A stretch of 64,000 nt of DNA from Caprimulgus europaeus (Eukaryota > Chordata > Aves > Caprimulgiformes > Caprimulgidae), in the NCBI GenBank assembly GCA_907165065.1, contig OU015525.1, positions 50,539,537 through 50,603,536 on the forward strand. The letters run 5' to 3'. Made by a program: the position numbers and the translations under genes. Shown one piece after another: positions 24,901 to 64,000 of the stretch (its first letter is position 1; every line of letters begins with the position of its first letter). The notes under the pieces are model-generated. The model was not told where the DNA came from. It did no database searches and saw nothing but the letters and a program-made list of their open reading frames with translations.

Positions 24901-26851
24901 AGTTTGTGGCGCAGGTACAGCTGTGCCTGCCAGTCCTTGCCCTCTTGGGTGTTTGGAGAGCCTGGCAAAGCTCTGCAGAATACACCTGGCCTGGCTGGTG
25001 AAGCAGCTAGAAAGTTCTTGCCGGATCACATTCCATCTGAACTATTGACTGTAAAGCTGTATTCAGATAAGCAGATTAACTTGATGGTTCGGTTATATTT
25101 TTGTCTGATTTTTAATTGTGTATTCAGCAGCTTCCTACAAACTGCTTCTAAAGGAAAGGTTTCTTCTCTGGAGCGATGCTGGAGTTGCTCCTTCAGTTAC
25201 AGCTCCAAAGGATCTTTGGAATCTATTGGAATGGTTTGTTGCAGCTTGCAAGAAGAGGTCAGAGTTAAGCTCTTGGCTGTGCCCTGCATCTTTCCTTATG
25301 CTGTCCTCCTGTGCTTGTTTGGCCTTCCGTTAGCTCATTGCTTCGTCAGTAGAAAGCAGCTCACCAAAAGAACTTGGTGTTATTGTGGTGCTCAGTTGGT
25401 TTGTAGGAAGGTCTGATGAGCTCTAGAGTTGGTGTAAACACGGGAGCCCAGAAAGCTGCAGAAGGCAAGGGAAAGGAGTGAGCCCTGCTTTTTGAGGGCA
25501 GTAAGCAGTTACATCTGCTCAGCTGCCAGTGAAACTCCAACATAAAGGTCTTCTGTAGCAAAAGGCAGTTTGAACAGGATGATTCTGGTAGCCAGCTAAA
25601 TCATGGCTTCAAAACATTGAAGGCATCCTGGCAGACTTTTAAGTCCATTTTGAGAACGTCTGCCCTGTTTCACTCGAGCTTTCACAGCTGACCTGCAGTC
25701 ATGAAAACCTGGTCAGACAGCCTTAAGGATCTTGCAAAATCATCTTCCTAAATACACTAAAGGGAAGGGAATAAAGCTGGCAATAATTAAAAAGGATTTT
25801 GTTCCCATTATCTTTTCCTCAGGACTTAATGGAGATGTCCATATATGATCGAAGTTAATACTTGCTCTCCAAGTACATCTGAGATTATTTTATAGCAATT
25901 AAAAAACTTAACTTTAATGGGAGTTTCTTCTGTTTCCAAGGGTGAACGTTACCTCCTCCTTCCCGATTGAGGTCTTAAAGCCTGAGAGCAGTTTTCTAAA
26001 TTTGCTCACATAGCCACCCAGAGAAGTGCAGTGGTATTCCTCGCTCCTCTCCTCTTTCTGCAAAGAATAAAATATACATAAAATATTTTCATGGAGAAGT
26101 TAAGCAAATTTAATCTTCCTTTTCACACAGTTGTTACTGAAAGTGTATTATTTATGAATTATGCCTTACGGTTGTGTTCTTAGATGTTCTACATTAATCC
26201 AAGATGTGCTGTCATCCAAGTGTCAAATGCTTGGGGTTTGTTTGTTGGGTTTTTTTGGGTTTTTTTCAAACTAGGAACTTGAAATTTCATCAGGTCCCCT
26301 CTATAAGCGTGATAACTTACTTGTAGCTTGTGTTTTCATTCCTAGTGATTGTAGTCATAGTCCCAGCAGTCTCTTTTCTATGAAGAAATAGTTGGAGTGA
26401 ATTTAAGGGGTTTTTTTTTTAAACTCTGAAATTGAAGTCTTGATGCAGCTCACAAATAATTGTTCTGTATTAACACTTCTTCTAAAATACCAAAACCTTG
26501 TAAAATCCTCGCAGAACAACTGATTCTCCCTGCCATTTGGAAGGAGGAGATAGCTTGTCTGAACAGAGCAATCTCCTCCTAACAGAGCTTCTTCCTTTTG
26601 AATGTCCCTGCCGCTTCAGTGATGGTTTGTGGCCTGATGGCATAAATATTCTTGTGTTATTCCTGAGGGTAATTATCTTCTTTTTTTTTTTACTTTCAAA
26701 CAGGAGCAACTTCATATATGGCTCATACTTAAGTAAAGATGAAATCGCTTTCTCTGACCCCACTCCTGACGGAAAGCTCTTTGCCACGCAGTACTGTGGC
26801 ACCGGCCAGTTCCTGGTATACAACTTCCTCAATGGACAGCACCAGACTTAG
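885..26851 (+). CDS. ESCO1: ESCO1, C-terminal 292 residues (7 exons; 5' part outside window)
   Basis: Join of 885-948, 3035-3149, 12695-12826, 20377-20466, 22918-23061, 23960-24147 and 26704-26851; all introns are gt..ag and every phase matches. ESCO1 is a nuclear acetyltransferase that uses acetyl-CoA to acetylate two adjacent lysines of SMC3, locking cohesin on chromatin. In this fragment, residues 1-59 are linker. Residues 71, 74, 89 and 93 form a C-x2-C-x14-H-x3-H zinc finger. Residues of about 104-292 form the acetyltransferase domain, with the RRKKVASRM acetyl-CoA-binding loop at 231-239, the SDPTPDG segment holding a catalytic-region Asp, and a GTGQFLVY core strand near the C-terminus. 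It aligns nearly residue for residue with what I know of human ESCO1 and shows no frameshift or missing zinc ligand. ESCO2 is the paralogue; the linker and the GREB1L neighbour favour ESCO1. The large N-terminal exon, with its cohesin/PDS5-binding motifs, is not here. Confidence 0.96.
949..3034 (+). other. ESCO1 intron
   Basis: 2.1 kb AT-rich intron. An open stretch at 1030-1320 has non-coding composition and no recognisable homology. I see no repeat that I can name. Confidence 0.6.
3035..3149 (+). CDS. ESCO1: ESCO1 exon (window exon 2): linker ending in DKQLII
   Basis: Acceptor tttcaag before 3035, donor gtaagt from 3150. One base completes the split Arg codon; 38 codons follow, ending [14 protein letters not shown], and the exon leaves in phase 0. 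In ESCO1 this peptide runs directly into DAGQKRFG, which opens the next exon. Confidence 0.92.
7822..8371 (+). mobile_element. Solo LTR of an avian endogenous retrovirus (ERVL-like)
   Basis: A block of about 550 bp that begins TGCTGTTGTGGGTTAAC and ends near CCAGCCAAAACCAGTACACA. Internally it carries landmarks I recognise from a LTR common in neoavian genomes: a TTGAGATAAGGACAGTTTAATAGG-like segment around 7915-7938, a GAATTCATTCACTACTTCC segment around 7952-7970, and a long CCCAGCTTCTTGTGCACCCCCAG-like segment around 8168-8190. No internal retroviral genes flank it, so it is a solitary LTR, lying in the same orientation as ESCO1. I did not find a clean target-site duplication. The family name needs a repeat-library search. 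Confidence 0.72.
9028..9068 (+). repeat. A-rich purine low-complexity tract
   Basis: A run of A with scattered G, about 40 bp, inside an ESCO1 intron. It could be the tail of a degraded retroposed element, but no body was recognised upstream. Confidence 0.7.
11506..11529. repeat. 24-bp perfect palindrome
   Basis: The half-site ATTTTATACTTT at 11506-11517 is followed immediately by its exact reverse complement at 11518-11529. It is AT-rich and intronic. No function can be assigned. Confidence 0.9.
12695..12826 (+). CDS. ESCO1: ESCO1 exon (window exon 3): C2H2-like zinc finger
   Basis: A poly-T tract and aatag precede 12695; the donor gtaaga follows 12826. It is exactly 44 codons, phase 0 to phase 0. 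It encodes [20 protein letters not shown] and onward. Ligands are C71, C74, H89 and H93 of the fragment, the zinc finger shared by eukaryotic Eco1/ESCO cohesin acetyltransferases. All four ligands are intact. Confidence 0.97.
12827..20376 (+). other. ESCO1 intron (7.5 kb)
   Basis: Mostly AT-rich intron without a recognisable gene. A GC-richer patch of unknown origin lies at about 17455-17660. A 40-bp tandem duplication lies at 18733-18812. A C/A-rich run occurs at about 17980-18020. Confidence 0.65.
18733..18812. repeat. Two-copy 40-bp tandem repeat
   Basis: 18733-18772 and 18773-18812 both begin AACCTAAAATTTAG and both end ATTAGGCCTGC, with several substitutions between. It looks like a local tandem duplication in intron sequence. 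Confidence 0.85.
20377..20466 (+). CDS. ESCO1: ESCO1 exon (window exon 4): start of acetyltransferase domain
   Basis: Acceptor tttag before 20377, donor gtatgg from 20467. It is 30 codons, phase 0 both ends: [14 protein letters not shown].. to ..KYALKK. Compared with the human protein as I remember it, only conservative changes are seen. Confidence 0.97.
21030..21510 (-). mobile_element. Degenerate CR1 LINE fragment
   Basis: Read on + it follows the reverse complement of the avian CR1 3' part: GAGGAAATTTTCCCTAAACA near 21053-21072 (CR1: gaagaaattcttcctaatatcc), then TGATCATTGTCACACTCTCC near 21271-21290, then ACTGGGCGCAGTACACTAGTGGAGCC near 21348-21373 (CR1: aactggacacagtactccaggtgaggcc). 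It is strongly diverged, therefore old. Confidence 0.65.
21518..21600 (-). mobile_element. Short CR1 LINE 3'-end fragment
   Basis: CACAGGATCACGGAATGGTT, continuing GAGGCTGGAAGGGATCTCTGG, is the hallmark reverse-complement 3' end of avian CR1. It lies beyond the body fragment in an order that a single insertion would not give, so it is probably a separate insertion. Confidence 0.75.
22918..23061 (+). CDS. ESCO1: ESCO1 exon (window exon 5): acetyltransferase core
   Basis: Acceptor ttttaacag before 22918, donor gtaagt from 23062. It is 48 codons, phase 0 both ends, reading [16 protein letters not shown].. to ..CLIAEHIQW. These are the central beta strands of the GNAT-like fold in ESCO proteins. 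Confidence 0.97.
23062..23959 (+). other. ESCO1 intron
   Basis: 0.9 kb intron. The centre (about 23230-23700) is less AT-rich than its flanks and has an 85-codon open frame on the opposite strand (23569-23312) with no homologue that I recognise. No named repeat was seen. Confidence 0.55.
23960..24147 (+). CDS. ESCO1: ESCO1 exon (window exon 6): acetyl-CoA binding motif
   Basis: Acceptor cttgcag before 23960, donor gtaata from 24148. It has 62 codons plus 2 bases. It holds ..[18 protein letters not shown].. and the acetyl-CoA pyrophosphate loop RRKKVASRM (fragment residues 231-239), followed by IECL and a split Arg codon. The exon begins GYRVIEEK. Confidence 0.98.
24148..26703 (+). other. Last ESCO1 intron
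   Basis: 2.6 kb intron. It contains a 182-codon open frame at 24868-25416 that lacks recognisable domains, and T/G-rich low complexity at about 26233-26270. The acceptor of the last exon is preceded by a good poly-pyrimidine tract. Confidence 0.6.
26704..26851 (+). CDS. ESCO1: ESCO1 terminal coding exon and stop
   Basis: Acceptor tttcaaacag before 26704. One base completes the split Arg; then [20 protein letters not shown] and onward, [10 protein letters not shown], and the C-terminus GQHQT with TAG at 26849-26851. The very C-terminus differs slightly from human (GQNST) and has the same length, so the stop is native. Confidence 0.98.
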
Positions 26852-26991
26852 CTGCTCCCGAAGGAATTCCGTGTTCGTTGGGATACTTCTGCCGGAGCGC
26901 ACGGAGCGGGCGTGGACCTTCAGCAGAAGCCAGGGCCATTTTTATTACAGTGAACTCAGGACTGGTAACAACCGCAAGGTTGTACTATTTT

Positions 26992-26997
26992 ATTAAA
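26992..26997 (+). terminator. Possible proximal polyadenylation signal ATTAAA (ESCO1)
   Basis: Common ATTAAA variant about 140 bp after the stop codon. Its use is unproven. Confidence 0.35.
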
Positions 26998-27230
26998 ATT
27001 GTAAACAATGCAGTAATAGGCTAACTTTGTTTTTTTTAAAAGAAAGATATTTTATTAACTTTTACAAAAGTTTGATTGTATTTTATCTAGTTAGTCATGT
27101 TTACATGCAGCAGAAAATTGTTCCTAGTGGACTGTAAACTAATGCAAAGACTCTAGTCTCACTGACGAGTACCTGCTGAAGTTCACAACGCGGTGATGTA
27201 CCGGTGCTTCTGGGTGCTGCAGTGCGGCTG

Positions 27231-27251
27231 CCCCAGCCCCAGCCCCAGCCC
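27231..27251 (-). repeat. (CCCCAG)n tract, G-quadruplex-capable on - strand
   Basis: Three CCCCAG units plus CCC. The - strand therefore has four G-runs of at least three separated by two-base CT loops. Confidence 0.75.
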
Positions 27252-27425
27252 GGTGGCTGGGGGAGGCCGTTAGCGGGGGCTGGCCGGGCAGCGCTCAGGG
27301 CTGCGCCCGGCTGCATCCCGGCAAGGAGCGTTAGGGCGCAGTCGCCGCGGGTGGCAGCCCCACAGGCTCTGCGCTGCTCGGTGTGAGGGGCCTACCAGGG
27401 GCCAGCGGTGTCAGAAACTGGTCTG

Positions 27426-27459
27426 CCCCCTCCCCTGCCCTGCCCTCCCCTCCTCCCCC
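27426..27459 (-). repeat. C-run tract, G-quadruplex-capable on - strand
   Basis: At least six C-runs of three to five in 34 bp with one- to four-base spacers. The complementary strand satisfies the usual G-quadruplex pattern with loops to spare. Confidence 0.75.
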
Positions 27460-27668
27460 GGAGTAGCTGAGAAGAGGTGGAAGGCAGACCCCGAGGGCTG
27501 GTGCACTCGTCATTTTTCTGCAAGTACTGTACTGAGTATATACCTTTGTTAGTGGACTTCACTTTGATACTTGTCACTTCTTCATAAATCTCTCCTCTTT
27601 TAAAGGGTTTGTACGTTGAAAAACTGCTGTGGCCTTTCTTGATCTGTACATAATGTAGATAGATTAAA

Positions 27669-27674
27669 AATAAA
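27669..27674 (+). terminator. Polyadenylation signal AATAAA (ESCO1)
   Basis: Canonical AATAAA about 820 bp after the ESCO1 stop, with T-rich sequence just downstream at 27688-27694. It is the most likely distal cleavage signal. Confidence 0.6.
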
Positions 27675-27690
27675 TTACTTGATAGCTTTT

Positions 27691-28689
27691 TTTAAGGTTA
27701 CTCTGCATTGATACCAAGTGTGAATCCATCTTTAGTGTATTTCATACTCTCACATGTGAAGTACTACCGCAGGGGCTAACGGCAGCCTGTGTTTGGAAGT
27801 GGTCTCTGGAGAACGTGGTGGCTGCATTTGTACCTGCTCAGGCTCAGAATTCCCCCTGTGGCAACGCCTTTGCATCATGCCCCGGGGATTGGTTCCCCTG
27901 GAGCTCTGGATCAACCCCATCTGATACAGGGTTTACAGCAAGGTGAGAGGTGATGCCTTCACCCTTCAATAACAGCTTAAAACCCTGATATAAGCTGGGA
28001 AAGATTTAATGAAATTTCGACTTATGGTTTGCTTTAACTTTGGAACCTGTGTGCTGTTAGGATGTGCTTGTTTACATTGTGCTGCCCTTAACCTTGGTCT
28101 AGAGCTCAAGCAAGGAACTCGCACCACCTCTGAGATGTTCTTCAGCGTACTTAATCCTGAAGTGGTGGAACGGGGGTGAGTTCTGGTCTGTCGAGGCTGC
28201 TGTTTCCAAGCTGCAACTCGTCCTTTCCAAGGGGATCGTGAGCAGACGGTAAGGGGCTTTGTCACCACGTGCTGGGGGTTACAGCACATCTCGAGGTGAT
28301 CCTCTCTGGTGGCCTCGGAAAGGGGGAAGTGCTGAGGTGCTGCTGCTGCTCTGAAGTTCTTGCCTGAGCAATACTGGAGCGTGGCCAGATCAAGCCCGTT
28401 TTCTACTGCTTATACTTGAGGGGACTAAAAGTGGGTGCGTAGAGCTGGGGTACTGCCTCCCTCTGCTCTGTCCGACACAGAGCTGCTCCCCCAGCTCCCA
28501 AGCCCCCCGTCTGAAAGAGCTGTAGCCCCGGCAGCACACCACGCCAACTCCACAAAACCAACAGTGGGGCTCACGTGAGCAGTCTGAGGTGGGTTTCTCA
28601 GGGGCAAGCGCTGCTGTGTGTGGAGGGAGAGAGAGAGAACGGGTGTCCTGTGCAAAGTATCAGTTAAGAGAGAGGCGGCCTCAATGGTA
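27691..28689. other. Intergenic gap between convergent ESCO1 and GREB1L 3' ends
   Basis: About 1 kb of moderately GC-rich sequence. No exon, RNA gene or named repeat was seen. A 107-codon - strand open frame (28289-27966) and a 76-codon one (28655-28425) have no recognisable homology. Confidence 0.5.
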
Positions 28690-31270
28690 ACTTAATATAT
28701 TCAAATTTAATGAAAGCACGTTATAAACATACCACAGCCACAACTTCAGACAGTTTCAGTTCATAAACAATAACATGAGGTAGACTGACTAGTGAAGCTA
28801 AATTCACCAGGTTTTTGGTTAAGAAAACTTTACACTAGGAGAGCAACATTTTTAACCCTCTTCCAAAAGTCACGAAAAGCAATTACATAACTTAAGCAAA
28901 AAGCATCTGCATATGATTCTTTAAATCTTAGTTTACATTCAAATTTAACCTGTGAATAGACAAGAACATCTACAGGTAAAACACAGCGCTGGCCAGCTGA
29001 ATACATTCATAAGAATGGCCTTGATGGTGAAGCTTAAACCCAAAGTGGAGCCGGGATAACCTAGATGTCAAGTAAGGGTCTCCTCCCCAGGAACTCCCAG
29101 GCAGCCAGTGCCAGTGTCCAGGGGCTGGCGCTGCCTGAGCTGCTTCAGGGCGCTCTGGCAGAGCGCTGCCCAAACTCCTCGCTTCCGCGGGGAAGGGAGG
29201 TGAGGAAAGGGCTTTACTCCTAGTGGGTGAAGGCAGGGAAACACGCTGACTTTCTGACTGCATTCTCCACCTTCAGGACAGTTTTGCCCTGCTTCACCAG
29301 AGGGCTAACTCCTCAGAGTAGTCTCAGCACCTGGAATTTTAAGAACTTAGTGCAAACATCAAATACACAAACAAGAAGGAAACCACTTCTGAACACGTAA
29401 TACCTGAAACTGCTACACCACGCTAAGACTCAGGGTTGGCCTTAAGCCCTTCTGGCAAAACCAGGACAACTGGAATACATTCACGAGTGTGTCAAAAGCT
29501 TCCAGAAGCATCTTTTCTATCCCTATTTCTTTCAGGTGTTAAAATAGGTAAGGCAGGTTGTGTCTGAAGGAAAATAATAAACAAACTCACAGAAATCGGT
29601 TGTTCATTTGAAATTTGCTAAATTTAGAGCATCAGAGTTAAGCTACCTTAAGACAGACATATGCAAACCATTTTCCTTTAGCCTCTGTCAAATATATTAT
29701 GTTTTTTCATCTGTAAACATCTCTTTTCACAAGGTAAAAGAAGTTGCTTAATTAACACTATGCATAAAAAAAAAAAATGCAGCTTTGGCAGGTCCTTCTT
29801 CAGTGAGTTGCAGGTCAAGTATAAAGGTGTGTTAATTTCATTGGTTTTTTGGGAGTAAACTGATATACCTGAATTGCTTTTAAAAACACACTGCATTTTT
29901 CATTTTAATAAAGGGGTGACAATGTGCAGGAAGATTATTGGGGTTTTTTAGTGTGGAAACCTCCGTGGGGTAACCCACGCTAACTGCACCAGCAGAAGAG
30001 AGCACTGCTACGATCTAACCCTGCCAACCAAACCTACTGCACCCCGTGCATTCCGGAACAACTTGCAGGATCAGGAATATGCTTGTAAGTAGACTGATGT
30101 GTGATTACTGCCACCACCAATAGTTACAGAGGTTAATCACAAAATAAAGGGCTGTCGGTGTTGCTGGGGGACACATTCAAAGGTCTTTGCTGCTGGACAG
30201 TTTCTCCTGAGCAGTCCCAGCTCCCTGGGACTTCTCCCCTGCTCCCCCCAGAGCGACTGTAAAACTCAGTCTGTTTCTCTTGGGTCCAGCTCAGGCTGTG
30301 TGCCCTCCTGCACAGGTGCTGGTGTGTTGCTTCACGTACAGGTGTGATGTGACAGCCCTCACCCCAGCTCTGTGCCAGCTGGAGCCGAGTGAAAGGACAG
30401 GGAGAGGGAAGTTGCACATGGCCCACAAGAAAGGCATCGAGGGTACAGCAGGGCTCGTTTCCATGCACAAAGGAGGACGGACCCCAGGTTTTCAAAACTC
30501 TGACGAGAAACTGCAGATGAGTTGTTGAGAAGTTATTCTGGCCTCTAACTGAGGAGAGAGCATCTGTGAGAAGCTGTTTGCTTTGTCCCTGGGGTCGAGA
30601 GGAGATGCCTAACGGGGTGCGATAACAGTGTGGGGAGAACCTGTGTGCACAGTGCCTGCCATGCATTTGCTGATTTGTTCAGGTTTAAGTAGTAAACTTT
30701 GAACACCTGTGGAAATTTTGCCAAAAGACAGTTTCAATACATACACAATTACAAATTTTAAACTAACACTGCACAGAGAACAAGACTATTCCTTTTAATA
30801 CAAATATCTATGTTATATTGTAGCTTCAAACCCCTGAGTATTCCTGTACCACAGTACAGAGCTGAAGAGACAACAGTGGGCTCTCCTCCACGTATCTTCA
30901 ATAAACGCCACACACCGAGTGGCGTTTCATCTAACACATTCAAGCTAGGAGCTGTGGAGAGCAGCTCCTTCCCCTAGCTCAGCTGAATATAAAAAGAATT
31001 CTTTTTCAACTAAATTACATCCTCTTCCTCGATCCTGCAGCTTGTCTGGCTGCGTGATTAGTGGTTGTGACTGATGTGAAAATAACTTGAATCCAGGATC
31101 CTTTAAATCGTAACTGGTGGTATTTATCCGTAGGAATAAAGCCTACTTCGGAATTGTGGGGAATCCTTTAGAGCAGTCTGGATAAATATCGGTTGCACTT
31201 TGCTCCACAGTGATTGTACTTTTTAAAAACAAGTTCTTTTTTCTCTTTGTTAGCGGTGTCTTTGCAAAGC
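28690..31270 (-). other. GREB1L: GREB1L 3' UTR (predicted)
   Basis: AT-rich blocks alternate with GC-richer ones between the GREB1L stop and the candidate polyadenylation signal. Long open frames inside (30666-30133 on -, 30280-30528 on +) show no recognised domain. The extent is inferred from signal position and from the long 3' UTR I expect for this gene. Confidence 0.5.
28706..28711 (-). terminator. Candidate polyadenylation signal ATTAAA (GREB1L)
   Basis: TTTAAT on + is ATTAAA on the transcript strand. It would give a 3' UTR of about 2.6 kb. The choice is inferred. Confidence 0.4.
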
Positions 31271-63606
<32,336 letters not shown>

Positions 63607-64000
63607 CTACATTGAAAAACAAGCAAACAGAAGAACAGTATCTTGTATCAACATGTTATTGAACTAGGGATAATCACATGTCTCTTGATCTGACAAGCTC
63701 CTTCACTGTAATTTTTACATTTACAAAACCCACTCATAACTCAGGGGATATCTACCCACATGGCATATTCTTGCTTTTTCAAGTCTCTCTCTCCCACTAT
63801 TTCTTTTTTTTTTTAAACAATGCGGTATTCCATCTTACTCCTAGCTTTTCTATCTTCAGAAATGGGTGGGACAGACAAGGGAGTGGGAACACACTGCCTT
63901 TTGCCTGGAACAGAAGGATTAATCATGTAGCCTCCATATGTTTTTATAGCAGAAAACCCAAATGCTTCTTCTCGCAGTCTAATCACAGTTAAGTGGTCTC
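63607..64000 (-). other. GREB1L intron, cut by window edge
   Basis: AT-rich, with T-rich runs on + near 63806-63815. No further exon was seen. Confidence 0.6.

Larger units (their letters stand above)
26852..27690 (+). other. ESCO1: ESCO1 3' UTR (predicted)
   Basis: It runs from the stop to just past AATAAA at 27669-27674. A nearer ATTAAA lies at 26992-26997 and could give a short isoform. The middle (about 27190-27500) is sharply GC-rich, with repeated CCCCAG and other C-runs. The end point is inferred from the signal only. Confidence 0.6.

Noticed and set aside
30133..30666. 177-codon open frame on - strand in the predicted GREB1L 3' UTR
   Set aside because: It lies downstream of the native GREB1L stop in a GC-richer patch, with no domain or homologue that I recognise. 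A codon-substitution test across birds would settle it.

Overview
This is vertebrate nuclear DNA, almost certainly from a bird. Two known genes, both interrupted by canonical gt..ag introns, fill it in a convergent, tail-to-tail arrangement: ESCO1 on the + strand (885-26851, continuing off the left edge) and GREB1L on the - strand (63606-31271, continuing off the right edge). Human chromosome 18q11.2 has the same ESCO1/GREB1L neighbourhood. The avian call rests on CR1-type LINE remnants, on an LTR-like block at about 7822-8371 that I recognise as a family common in neoavian birds, on the absence of mammalian repeats, and on the compact introns. I cannot name the species.

ESCO1 (left 27 kb): seven exons give the last 292 residues of a protein of about 840 residues in human. 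They carry a short linker, the C2H2-like zinc finger and the complete acetyltransferase domain that acetylates the cohesin subunit SMC3. The large exon coding for the N-terminal tail lies upstream of the window. The 3' UTR runs to about 27690. It contains a GC-rich patch with two G-quadruplex-capable tracts on the - strand.

Gap (about 27690-28690): roughly 1 kb with no recognisable gene separates the two predicted 3' ends.

GREB1L (right 35 kb): 22 consecutive exons give 1454 residues up to the native C-terminus. Human GREB1L has about 1920, so roughly the first 470 are off the right edge. Every exon-exon phase agrees and no reading frame is broken. The fragment includes an intact Walker-A-like P-loop split across an intron, and the C-terminal part assigned by published domain analysis to a glycosyltransferase-like fold. 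The 3' UTR is about 2.6 kb.

The two genes are not an operon and have no shared pathway that I can support; they are syntenic neighbours. Introns hold old repeats: an LTR in ESCO1, two CR1 pieces on the - strand in ESCO1, a degenerate CR1 reverse-transcriptase fossil in GREB1L, an ancient amniote-type repeat, and microsatellites. I found no RNA gene, CRISPR array or undescribed multi-gene system. The items most worth checking are TG/TA repeats on both sides of one GREB1L exon, a 98-codon open in-frame extension of another, a possible alternative start of the GREB1L terminal coding exon, and the G-rich tracts in the ESCO1 3' UTR.
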